Assembly: GCA_003518365.1 (NCBI GenBank)
Contig: DOYU01000002.1
Coordinates: forward strand, 1 to 34,444
DNA: 34,444 nucleotides
Direction of reading: 5' to 3'
Source: Candidatus Magasanikiibacteriota bacterium
GTDB taxonomy: Bacteria > Patescibacteriota > Patescibacteriia > Magasanikbacterales > UBA922
Positions 1 to 6,941 of the stretch are shown here, piece after piece (the first letter of the stretch is position 1; each line of letters begins with the position of its first letter). Under the pieces are notes generated by a model. It was not told where the DNA came from, did no database searches, and saw nothing but the letters and a program-made list of their open reading frames with translations. Made by a program: the position numbers and the translations under genes.

Positions 1-510
1 GCAATGGATTTTGACGGCATTGCAATCGGTGGTGAATCGATTGGCTACAACATGAAAGCGACAAAAGAAATTTTGTCGTGGGTCATGCCACTCATTCCAG
101 AACATAAACCTCACTACACCATGGGTGTGGGATATTCACCGACAGATTTGTTTGATGTTGTGGAAGAAGGTATTGATATGTTTGATTGTGTAGCACCAAC
201 ACGCATTGCGCGCAATGGTGCACTGTACGTTTCTCCAAATGTGAAAAAACATGATAAAAAATATACAATAACAATAACGCGTTCACAATATCGTGATGAC
301 AAGAATCCTATTGATCCATCATGCACATGCCACACGTGTAAAAACTATTCACGTGCATACATTCATCACTTATTCAGAGCAGGAGAAATGCTCGCCTATC
401 GTCTTGCGACGATTCACAATGTCCATTTTCTTCTCGAACTCATGCGGCAGATGAGAACTGCGATAAAAGAAGATAGATTTTTGGAGATGAAAAAAGAGTG
501 GATTTCATAA
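1..510 (+). CDS. tgt: Queuine/preQ1 tRNA-ribosyltransferase, C-terminal part
   Basis: This is the last 169 codons of TGT; the gene enters from the left edge, so its start is not visible. TGT exchanges guanine-34 for preQ1 in the GUN anticodons of tRNA-Asp, Asn, His and Tyr. Visible family signatures are GIAIGG, the segment FDCVAPTRIARNG containing the second catalytic aspartate, and the zinc site CTCHTC followed by a histidine in the HNVHF stretch. The segment YSRAYIHHLFRAGEMLAYRL is also typical. The protein ends at the usual family position, so the 3' end is intact. queA, the next step in queuosine synthesis, lies convergently at 1633-2694. Identification is secure; preQ1 as the substrate is the bacterial norm and not shown here. 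Confidence 0.97.
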   Translation, partial: AMDFDGIAIGGESIGYNMKATKEILSWVMPLIPEHKPHYTMGVGYSPTDLFDVVEEGIDMFDCVAPTRIARNGALYVSPNVKKHDKKYTITITRSQYRDDKNPIDPSCTCHTCKNYSRAYIHHLFRAGEMLAYRLATIHNVHFLLELMRQMRTAIKEDRFLEMKKEWIS

Positions 511-523
511 TGAAACAGCTGAG

Positions 524-557
524 AAAAAAAATGCACATACTTGCATTTTTTTGTTTT
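524..557. terminator. Intrinsic terminator after tgt
   Basis: A run of A residues leads into ATGCA, a CATACT loop and TGCA, followed by T residues (stem about 525-535 with 542-552). It sits just after the tgt stop codon. The A-tract and T-tract on the two sides could let it act in both directions. Confidence 0.65.
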
Positions 558-590
558 TTATAGCAATATATTCATCAACGTCAGGAGGAT

Positions 591-605
591 CCCTCCTTCG
601 GAGGG
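591..605. repeat. Short G/C hairpin of the CCCTCC...GGAGGG family
   Basis: CCCTCC, a TTC loop and GGAGGG form a perfect 6-bp stem. It resembles larger elements at 9745-9820, 31373-31404 and 33466-33502. Its right half supplies the purine-rich ribosome binding site of the gene starting at 618. Confidence 0.5.
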
Positions 606-617
606 GAAGGAAACAAA

Positions 618-950
618 GTGAGCATTAGGACGTTCCCAGTCCTTGAAGCTCTCCACAGGAAGGCAAACTCGGGTGACCTACAACGTCTACGAAGAATCGT
701 CGACATGTTCGGCCATTCGCCGTCTTCTTCAACACCAATGACGCGGAGTAACAGAATGGCGAAACGTCGACGAAACAAGTCGCACCAAGTCGTCATCCCA
801 AGGGATATTCTCCTCCCGAGGGAGCCCCCCACCGAGATTGTCGACGATGAGGATGAGAATGAGCCGCAGGATGCTCCTGCACACCTCATCTTGCGCTACA
901 AGAATCCCGCCTGGCGCACGTGGCTTTTATCGTTCCGCTTACGTCGCTAG
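618..950 (+). CDS. Basic hypothetical protein, GC-rich island
   Basis: A 110-residue reading frame begins with GTG at 618, preceded by the purine-rich Shine-Dalgarno GGAGGGGAAGG about 7 nt upstream. I do not recognise a family. The N-terminal 30 residues (LEALHRKANSGDLQRLRRIVDM) could form an amphipathic helix. A basic stretch MAKRRRNK follows near the middle, then an acidic segment DDEDENE, and the end is again basic (LLSFRLRR). There are no cysteines, no signal peptide and no membrane span. The base composition is clearly richer in G+C than tgt and the 1079-1621 gene, and a strong GC hairpin follows the stop. An overlapping minus-strand frame (581-889) lacks a ribosome binding site and reads as low complexity, so I prefer this strand. 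It could still be a decayed or spurious frame. Confidence 0.5.
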   Translation: MSIRTFPVLEALHRKANSGDLQRLRRIVDMFGHSPSSSTPMTRSNRMAKRRRNKSHQVVIPRDILLPREPPTEIVDDEDENEPQDAPAHLILRYKNPAWRTWLLSFRLRR

Positions 951-971
951 TAGTCTCGTCGAGTCATCCCC

Positions 972-1007
972 AGTCACAGCGTGCCGCCCCCCTGGCGCGC
1001 TGTGACT
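972..1007 (+). terminator. Strong GC hairpin closing the 618-950 unit
   Basis: AGTCACAGCG (972-981) pairs perfectly with CGCTGTGACT (998-1007). The stem extends through T-G, G-C, C-G and C-G pairs to about 14 bp with a C-rich loop. There is no immediate T-run, so it may stabilise the 3' end or act together with the terminator at 1038. Confidence 0.55.
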
Positions 1008-1037
1008 CCCAACTTATATTCAAAAAAACTTTTGCAC

Positions 1038-1068
1038 AAAAAATCGAGGTATTGCCTCGATTTTTTTT
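1038..1068. terminator. Bidirectional intrinsic terminator
   Basis: An A-run leads into ATCGAGG, a TATTG loop and CCTCGAT, followed by a T-run. It lies between the converging genes 618-950 (plus) and 1079-1621 (minus). Read on either strand, the stem is followed by at least six T residues, so it can serve both. Confidence 0.85.
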
Positions 1069-1078
1069 CGTATATACA

Positions 1079-1621
1079 TTATACATTCCCTTTCCCAACA
1101 TTTCTTTTTCTTTTATTTGCTGCTTTGTGTTCACCTTTGCCGAGATGCTCTCTATGCCGTTCTACTTTTCCTAGATTTCCGGGATCTTTTTCTGTGCCTT
1201 TCACATCTTTTCCTCCACGTTGAGCAGTCAGAGGTTTCTCTCGTCCTGCCAACTCATCAGGCACTGCGTCTCCATCTACATACGTTTTACCACCAAAATT
1301 TGGGTGTTGACCTGGTTTTTCCAATGTATGATAACGAGATTGAAATCTTTCATCTTCAACCGCTTCTGCATGTGGATCCATCATTTCACCATCTGGTCTC
1401 CAGATGTCTCCTACCCTAGCTATATCAGTATCATCACTAGACTGTTCATGATCCTGTCCATGTGGATCCACAATTCCATCGACTGGGATAAATTCATCAT
1501 CATGTGTCTGTGGATTATCACTCGTTCCTGTCTTATGTCGAGAATCAGCATCTGCTTGATTTCCAAAACCTCGAGATGCCATCTCTGAGACTGCATCTCT
1601 TTGTGGATGTATACCTTCCAT
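1079..1621 (-). CDS. Hydrophilic low-complexity hypothetical protein
   Basis: A 180-residue frame lies 11 nt downstream of queA and is probably its last cotranscribed gene; a terminator follows directly. The protein is extremely hydrophilic, with no predicted membrane segment and many Asp, His, Gly, Lys and Glu residues. The first two thirds are acidic with phrases such as THDDEFIPVDGIVDPHG. The last third is strongly basic (KVERHREHLGKGEHKAANKR). It looks intrinsically disordered. I recognise no domain. No good Shine-Dalgarno precedes the ATG, which is common in this window. The charge-rich composition favours this strand over the Leu/Phe/Cys-rich frames opposite, which read as shadows. Function unknown. 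Confidence 0.6.
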   Translation of the reverse strand: MEGIHPQRDAVSEMASRGFGNQADADSRHKTGTSDNPQTHDDEFIPVDGIVDPHGQDHEQSSDDTDIARVGDIWRPDGEMMDPHAEAVEDERFQSRYHTLEKPGQHPNFGGKTYVDGDAVPDELAGREKPLTAQRGGKDVKGTEKDPGNLGKVERHREHLGKGEHKAANKRKRNVGKGNV

Positions 1622-1632
1622 AGAATATATGG

Positions 1633-2694
1633 TTAATAAATAATCATCGCATCGCCAAAACTAAAAAAACGATACTTTTCTTTTACAGCCTCTTCATAAC
1701 AAGATAACATAAATTCTCTCTCACCAGCAAACGCACTCACGAGCATGAGGAGAGTAGATTTTGGGAGATGAAAATTGGTGATCAACACATCGACAATTTG
1801 AAAATGAAATCCGGGCAAAATAAACATATTGATATCTCCCTCATATGCACTCACTCGCCCACCACTCCCAAACTGAGCTACGCCTTCGAGCGTTCTCACT
1901 GTAGTCGTCCCCACTGCTACAATCCGTCGCCCTTCTTTTTTTGCCTGATTTATTTTGTCAGCATGTTCTTCGGTAATCTCTACCCACTCACTATGCATCG
2001 TATGATCTTCGACATTGTCCGACTTCACAGGAAGAAATGTTCCAAGTCCAACATGAAGCGTCACTTCTGCAAACTCCACACCTTTTCTTTTTAGCTCCTC
2101 AATAATACGTGGTGTGAAATGAAATCCTGCCGTTGGTGCAGCAACAGAACCTTCTTCTTTTGCATACACAGTTTGGTAGGATTCAAATTGTTCTGGTTCA
2201 TCCTTTACATACGGTGGAATAGGAATATGTCCATGCTGATTTGCCTTTCGCCTCACTGTCGCGGCATTGTATGGAAATTGTACGAGGACCGTCCCATTAT
2301 TTTCTTTCAATATCACCGTACAATAAAAATCTTCAGCAAACGCAATCGTCATCCCAGGCAACACATGTTTGCCTGGTTTTGCGAGCACTTTCCAAACGCC
2401 GACATTTTCCATCGGACGAACAAGGAAAATTTCCACGTCTCTCAAATGATGTACGAGGTCTCTCCCTGTAGCAGAATGCATTTTTCCAAGCAATCGTGCT
2501 TTAAACACTTTTGAATTATTCCACACAAGGACATCTCCTGTTTGGAAATAATCGACAATATCTCTGAACGTTTTATGCGAGCGGGTCTTTTTTTCTCTAT
2601 CAATAACCATAAGACGCGAGCTATCTCTTGGCTGCGCAGGGGTTTGGGCGATGAGTTCTTTTGGTAAGGTATACTCGAAGTCTGTTGTTTTCAT
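1633..2694 (-). CDS. queA: S-adenosylmethionine:tRNA ribosyltransferase-isomerase
   Basis: QueA transfers and isomerises the ribosyl group of S-adenosylmethionine onto preQ1-34 of tRNA to give epoxyqueuosine. The 353-residue length is normal. Family features include the start FEYTLPKELIAQTPAQPRDSSRLMV, the segment GDVLVWNNSKVFKARLLG, APTAGFHFT, the stretch VTLHVGLGTFLPV, and LITNFHLPKSTLLMLVSAFAG near the end. The start ATG overlaps the stop of the upstream DUF6498 gene by 4 nt (ATGA), so translation is probably coupled. With tgt close by on the other strand, two consecutive steps of queuosine synthesis sit together. Identification is firm. Confidence 0.98.
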   Translation of the reverse strand: MKTTDFEYTLPKELIAQTPAQPRDSSRLMVIDREKKTRSHKTFRDIVDYFQTGDVLVWNNSKVFKARLLGKMHSATGRDLVHHLRDVEIFLVRPMENVGVWKVLAKPGKHVLPGMTIAFAEDFYCTVILKENNGTVLVQFPYNAATVRRKANQHGHIPIPPYVKDEPEQFESYQTVYAKEEGSVAAPTAGFHFTPRIIEELKRKGVEFAEVTLHVGLGTFLPVKSDNVEDHTMHSEWVEITEEHADKINQAKKEGRRIVAVGTTTVRTLEGVAQFGSGGRVSAYEGDINMFILPGFHFQIVDVLITNFHLPKSTLLMLVSAFAGEREFMLSCYEEAVKEKYRFFSFGDAMIIY

Positions 2695-3356
2695 GTAAGT
2701 AACGGTTGTGTTGCATCTTTATGTTCCTGAGCATGTGAGAACAAATCAACAACTATTTTTCCAATGATCAAAATAATAAGTGCATAGATGGACGTCCCAA
2801 GTGCTACTGCAAATATTCCGCCAAGCAATACTGCGATATGCATAATCACAACTCTTTTGTACGGTTGCACCATCAATTGTTGTGGAGAATAGAGAAGATA
2901 TTCTTTTTTTCCAATATAATTTGTAAAAAAAGAAAATACATGACTGACAAAGAGCGTCGCCAAAGAAAAGAGTACTCCTTTGAGAACAATATCACTCAAC
3001 GGCGTTCCCACGTCTCCAAACAACAATACCAAAAAAAATGCATGTCCTACCATAAATCCACCAAAATGTAGAGGAAAAAAGAAGCTCAAAAAAATTTTGG
3101 TTGTGTTCCCTGGTTTTACATTGTTATACTTTTCAGGATTACTTTCTTTGAGCTGTTCTATTGTTTTACGTTCTTGATCATCAACTTTTTTTGAATATAT
3201 CACCTTCCAAAACGTAAAAAATCCTACGATTGCTGTCTCAGCCCAAAAGATGAGCAAAACCTCCGTCAAACTCCATGACAAAAAAAGAACACCAAGCAAT
3301 GGCACCGCATTTGCTCCTATCAATGTATAGGTTGAAAGCGTCCGAGGAAACCTCAT
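2691..3356 (-). CDS. DUF6498-like multi-pass membrane protein
   Basis: This 221-residue protein has about five or six hydrophobic segments: residues 10-30, 33-50, a pair around 90-115, one near 135-150 and a long C-terminal one. The segment SLTEVLLIFWAETAIVGFFTFWKVI and the later FFPLHFGGFMVGHAFF match the pattern I know from DUF6498 proteins (a Trp/Glu-rich helix, then FF..H.G.F...H). The family's function is not established. The gene overlaps both the malic enzyme gene upstream and queA downstream by 4 nt (ATGA), so the three are likely one transcript. The family call is from memory of the motif and is moderately sure; the membrane topology is visible in the sequence. Confidence 0.75.
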   Translation of the reverse strand: MRFPRTLSTYTLIGANAVPLLGVLFLSWSLTEVLLIFWAETAIVGFFTFWKVIYSKKVDDQERKTIEQLKESNPEKYNNVKPGNTTKIFLSFFFPLHFGGFMVGHAFFLVLLFGDVGTPLSDIVLKGVLFSLATLFVSHVFSFFTNYIGKKEYLLYSPQQLMVQPYKRVVIMHIAVLLGGIFAVALGTSIYALIILIIGKIVVDLFSHAQEHKDATQPLLT

Positions 3357-4498
3357 ACGTTGCCAGTATATGCTTTTTTTACTGCTTCAGCTACGAGCGT
3401 ACTGATACCTTTTTCAAAAGGCGAAGGGATAATGTTGTCAGCTGTAGGATCTTCAACAGCCTCTGCCAGTCCCCTTGCTGCGGCAAGTTTCATCTCGTTC
3501 GTGACATTTGGGATACGTGCATCGAGAAGCCCACGAAAGACACCCGGAAAAGCAAGCACATTGTTGATCTGATTTGGAAAATCACTTCGGCCTGTTGCAA
3601 CCACAGCAGCTCCGGCTTCTTTTGCAAGGTGAGGAAGAATTTCTGGATCTGGATTTGCCATAGCAAAGATGATGGCATCAGGTGCCATAGACTTGACCAT
3701 ATCAGCAGTCACAAGATTTGGTTTACTCACTCCGACAAACACATCTGCACCTTTCAATGCATCTGCCAATGTCCCCATTCGTTTTTCTTTATTTGTTTGT
3801 GTCGCAAGTGCTATTTTCACATCGTTCAAATCCTCACGCCCTTCGTACACCAATCCTTTTGAATCGACAAGAAATACGTCTTTTACTCCTGCTAACAGCA
3901 ATAATTTTGTAATAGCCACACCCGCAGCACCAACACCACTCATCGTCACGGTAATGTCACCAATCTTTTTATTCACCACCGTCAAGGCATTGTACAACCC
4001 AGCAAGCACGACAATAGCCGTCCCATGTTGATCATCGTGAAACACAGGAATATGCAGTGCTTTTTGCAAACGCTCTTCAATCTCAAAACAACGTGGTGCA
4101 GAAATATCTTCAAGATTGATACCACCAAACATTGGTGCTATACGAATAACGGTCTCGATAATTTCCTCAACATCTTGTGTATCAAGGGCAATCGGAAACG
4201 CATCAACATCAGCAAATGTTTTGAAAAGAATAGCTTTTCCTTCCATCACAGGGAGACTTGCCGCTGGTCCTATATTGCCAAGACCGAGAACAGCGCTTCC
4301 ATCTGTCACCACAGCAACCATATTATGCTTTCTTGTAAGTTCGTATACTTGCGAAGGATCTGCCACAATCGCACGACACGCGTCGGCAACACCTGGTGTA
4401 TATGCCAAACTCAAATCCTCTCTTGTCGTAATAGGTACTCGAGAAATAATTTCTATTTTTCCTTTGAGTTTTTTGTGAAAGTTTAGTGCTTCTGACAT
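3353..4498 (-). CDS. NAD(P)-dependent malic enzyme (oxaloacetate-decarboxylating)
   Basis: Malic enzyme oxidatively decarboxylates malate to pyruvate with reduction of NAD(P). I start it at MSEALNFHKK (ATG at 4498), giving 381 residues, the usual size of the short bacterial form without a phosphotransacetylase domain. Key features are LAYTPGVADACRAI with the catalytic tyrosine, VTDGSAVLGLGNIGP, EGKAILFKTFADVDAFPI with the catalytic lysine, the metal-binding region and FHDDQHGTAIV, and a Rossmann loop SGVGAAG in the second half. An in-frame ATG 18 nt upstream would add MCNNYH; neither start has a Shine-Dalgarno. In a reduced genome it may feed pyruvate and reducing power. Coenzyme preference cannot be read with confidence. 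Confidence 0.95.
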   Translation of the reverse strand: MSEALNFHKKLKGKIEIISRVPITTREDLSLAYTPGVADACRAIVADPSQVYELTRKHNMVAVVTDGSAVLGLGNIGPAASLPVMEGKAILFKTFADVDAFPIALDTQDVEEIIETVIRIAPMFGGINLEDISAPRCFEIEERLQKALHIPVFHDDQHGTAIVVLAGLYNALTVVNKKIGDITVTMSGVGAAGVAITKLLLLAGVKDVFLVDSKGLVYEGREDLNDVKIALATQTNKEKRMGTLADALKGADVFVGVSKPNLVTADMVKSMAPDAIIFAMANPDPEILPHLAKEAGAAVVATGRSDFPNQINNVLAFPGVFRGLLDARIPNVTNEMKLAAARGLAEAVEDPTADNIIPSPFEKGISTLVAEAVKKAYTGNV

Positions 4499-4512
4499 AT
4501 GATAATTATTAC

Positions 4513-4646
4513 ACATTCGAATTACGAATACTTGCGAATGTACGAATTTGTTCTTTGATATTTATTTTGTATAGCAACGTTCATTGTTATAGCAAGATTA
4601 TTCTCTATATGTATTCGAATATTCGGAGCATTCGTAATTCGAATGT
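4513..4646. repeat. Intergenic inverted repeat built from CGAAT units
   Basis: ACATTCGAATTACGAAT at 4513-4529 is the exact reverse complement of 4630-4646, a 17-bp perfect inverted repeat around an AT-rich centre of 100 nt. Just inside each arm is a further CGAAT-N3-CGAAT match. It fills almost the whole gap between the malic enzyme gene and mltG. It could be a small mobile or palindromic repeat, or an mRNA structure. Confidence 0.8.
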
Positions 4647-4656
4647 AAAACAAACA

Positions 4657-5685
4657 TTACTGACGCAAATACGTATACACATTATCAATATGTTCATCGA
4701 GTGTTTGTGCATACTTCACCTCGCCAGTATCAAGCGTGGTCAAAAAATACCACGCATCATTTGCTGTCGGATAGATAGCAGACATGATAGCATCAAGCGA
4801 TGGATTGCTTATTGGGCCAGGTGGCAACTCTGGATACTTGTACGTATTCCACAGTGAATCAACCGCTCGGTCATGAACAGAGGTAAACACGCTGTTGTCA
4901 GTACCAACCACGTAATGCACCGTTGAATCAGCTTGGAGTGCCATTCCTATAGACTTTCTTCGCCAAAATAAATCTGAGACAAGACGTCTATCTTCTGGTG
5001 TCCGTACTTCCCTCTCAATAATACTCGCCATGGTGATAATCTCATGCACGGTTTTGCCTTGCTTCTCAATATCTGCAAGCATTTGATCTGTAAATTGATC
5101 TGCACGAGCCTGGACCAATTTGTCGACAATATCACCAATAGAGGCACTGGCAAAAATACGAAATGTATCTGGTCGCAAATAGCCTTCGAGATTTACACCA
5201 GGAGGAACACTTGCAAACGCATCAACAGACTGAAGATCATAGCTTCCGCTTTTCATGACAAGTGGCGTTCCCACAGCTTCAAAAAATGCTTCTTGTGACG
5301 TGATACCTTCCTTTTCAAGATAGACAGCGATTTCGCGAAGATTCCATCCTGGCAAGAGAGTAATTTCTTTTTCTGCAACAGAGGTTCGTGATGTCAATGC
5401 TGTTGCCACGCGAGCAATGGTATGTGGTATTTCAAACATAATATCCCCATGTTGGATGTTGGTATCCAGATCTTTCCATACCAAATATTTCACGAGCAGA
5501 TCATCCGAGGAGACGATGCCTTCTTCTTTCAACAAAGAAGCAATCTGTCTCACCGTAAGCCCGGAAGAAATAGAAATTGTTTTGTTTTCTGAGGCATCTC
5601 CCGTTTGTATATAGATGCCACGATAAAAAAGAAACCCTCCGAGGAGGAACATCACAATACCAATCAGGAGAAATTTCTTTTTCAT
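4657..5685 (-). CDS. mltG: Endolytic murein transglycosylase MltG
   Basis: MltG cuts nascent peptidoglycan glycan strands at the membrane. I start it at MKKKFLLIGIVMFLLGG (ATG at 5685), 1 nt after the preceding stop, giving 342 residues. The first 25 residues form one membrane anchor. A LysM-like region follows (SSGLTVRQIASLLKEEGIV and a second LREIAVYLEKEGI unit). The YceG catalytic part contains PPGVNLEGYLRPDTF, ITMASIIEREV with the catalytic glutamate, GMALQADSTVHYVVG, and YKYPELPPGPISNPSLDAI near the end. These are all hallmark MltG strings. The gene sits in a run with a sugar nucleotidyltransferase, a PAP2 phosphatase and FemAB, consistent with cell-wall building. Secure. Confidence 0.97.
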   Translation of the reverse strand: MKKKFLLIGIVMFLLGGFLFYRGIYIQTGDASENKTISISSGLTVRQIASLLKEEGIVSSDDLLVKYLVWKDLDTNIQHGDIMFEIPHTIARVATALTSRTSVAEKEITLLPGWNLREIAVYLEKEGITSQEAFFEAVGTPLVMKSGSYDLQSVDAFASVPPGVNLEGYLRPDTFRIFASASIGDIVDKLVQARADQFTDQMLADIEKQGKTVHEIITMASIIEREVRTPEDRRLVSDLFWRRKSIGMALQADSTVHYVVGTDNSVFTSVHDRAVDSLWNTYKYPELPPGPISNPSLDAIMSAIYPTANDAWYFLTTLDTGEVKYAQTLDEHIDNVYTYLRQ

Positions 5686-5686
5686 G

Positions 5687-6385
5687 TTATGAAATACGCA
5701 TATGTTGCCAATTGTTGCGCGCCCACTCAAGACGCTCTGGCACTCCAACATCTATCCAAGGATTATCCGATTCATAGACATACAAATTTTTCATGTTGGG
5801 AAACACATCATATTCAATACTAAAGGTGTCCTCATTAGGAAAATGTTTTTTTGCATGTGAAGTAAATATATAAATACCACCATTAATATATCCTGGTTTT
5901 TGAATTCCTTCTTTTTCTTTGAATGATTGCAAATGTCCAGTTTCATCATATTCGAGTGTTCCATAACTCGATGCGTCATCAACCCGTGCACCAAGGAGCA
6001 TCCCTTCGCTCTCTTTCTCCACTCGTGACACCATGTCAACAAGATCCACATTTGTCAAAATATCTCCATTTAAAATAAGAGTGACATCATCGGGATCTGA
6101 TACATGCGTCATGGCATATTTGATCGCTCCACCTGTCCCAAGTTTTTTTTCTTCTACCACATGAATCAATTTCATGCCATTTCGTTCATCACCAACCGCC
6201 GCTTTCAACACATCGGACAAATGCCCAGCGGCAAGCACAACTTCTGTCACACCGAGTGTGTGGAGCATATCGAGCTGCCAGTCGAGGACTGTCTTGTCAC
6301 CGATAGGAAGAAGAATTTTTGGAACAGCCTTGGTAATATCGCCAAGGCGGGTGGAGAGGCCTCCACAGAGAATAATAGCATTCAT
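5687..6385 (-). CDS. NDP-sugar nucleotidyltransferase (NTP_transferase family)
   Basis: The 232-residue protein starts at MNAIILCGGLSTRLG (ATG at 6385), the standard N-terminal nucleotide loop of sugar-1-phosphate nucleotidyltransferases. It continues with KAVPKILLPIGDKTVLDWQLDML, EEKKLGTGGAIKYA, LILNGDILTNVD (metal-binding aspartate), a YINGGIYIF segment and ends with DNPWIDVGVPERLEWA. It activates a sugar 1-phosphate with an NTP; related enzymes include RmlA, HddC/WaaD-type and mannose-1-phosphate guanylyltransferases. The short length without a left-handed helix domain fits the HddC/MurU-like class. The exact sugar is not determinable. It is followed 1 nt later by mltG and probably supplies cell-envelope glycan precursors. 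Confidence 0.9.
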   Translation of the reverse strand: MNAIILCGGLSTRLGDITKAVPKILLPIGDKTVLDWQLDMLHTLGVTEVVLAAGHLSDVLKAAVGDERNGMKLIHVVEEKKLGTGGAIKYAMTHVSDPDDVTLILNGDILTNVDLVDMVSRVEKESEGMLLGARVDDASSYGTLEYDETGHLQSFKEKEGIQKPGYINGGIYIFTSHAKKHFPNEDTFSIEYDVFPNMKNLYVYESDNPWIDVGVPERLEWARNNWQHMRIS

Positions 6386-6419
6386 AGTAGAAGTATTGTA
6401 CGTAAGCACGTGCATTTGG

Positions 6420-6941
6420 TCAACCAGGGAAAAAGGTGAATATCTTGCTGGCCATGATAACCAGTACACCGAGTGTAATTCCCCCAAAGATGTCTCTCGG
6501 ATAGTGAACGCCTACCCACACACGGCTCACGGCGATCATAGACGCGATGAAGATAAAAAGAACTCCAATCATACCAGAAAATGTAATCCACCCAGCATAC
6601 GCCAAGAGTGTCGCAGAAAGGGCATGATCAGATGGAAAGGATTTCCACGTGCCGAGTGTGTGAATAAGTACCTTTATATTTGGGAATTGATGGACAGGCC
6701 GCGGGCGTGGTGTCCAGAAGGCAATCATATAGCTAAGAGAAAAAGCAACCGCCGCCATGACAAGAAACTCAGCAACCAGCGGAACGATAACTCCATATCC
6801 CCACCATGTATAGAGAAACAGAGGCACACAAACCCACAACGCATAGTGGGCAAAAAATATCATAAGTCGATCAATTATTGGCCAACGACCAACAAGCGCA
6901 TTGATGTTCAAAAATAATGAAGCTGTCCACGGCTGCGTCAT
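6420..6941 (-). CDS. PAP2-family membrane phosphatase
   Basis: This 173-residue integral membrane protein of the type 2 phosphatidic acid phosphatase family has five or six hydrophobic helices. The second motif SFPSDHA and the third motif SRVWVGVHYPRD are intact and carry the catalytic histidines. The first motif reads FWTPRPRP, so the arginine-proline end is present but the lysine normally seven residues earlier is not at the expected place. Relatives such as YbjG and BcrC recycle undecaprenyl pyrophosphate, and that role fits the neighbours (FemAB, MltG, nucleotidyltransferase), but lipid phosphate phosphatase activity on other substrates is possible. Its start overlaps the FemAB stop by 4 nt. 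Confidence 0.88.
   Translation of the reverse strand: MTQPWTASLFLNINALVGRWPIIDRLMIFFAHYALWVCVPLFLYTWWGYGVIVPLVAEFLVMAAVAFSLSYMIAFWTPRPRPVHQFPNIKVLIHTLGTWKSFPSDHALSATLLAYAGWITFSGMIGVLFIFIASMIAVSRVWVGVHYPRDIFGGITLGVLVIMASKIFTFFPG

Noticed and set aside
581..889. Minus-strand frame of 102 codons opposite the 618-950 gene
   Set aside because: It has no ribosome binding site, is Ser/Arg/Leu-rich low complexity and runs through the GC repeat; the plus strand has a strong Shine-Dalgarno and a following hairpin.
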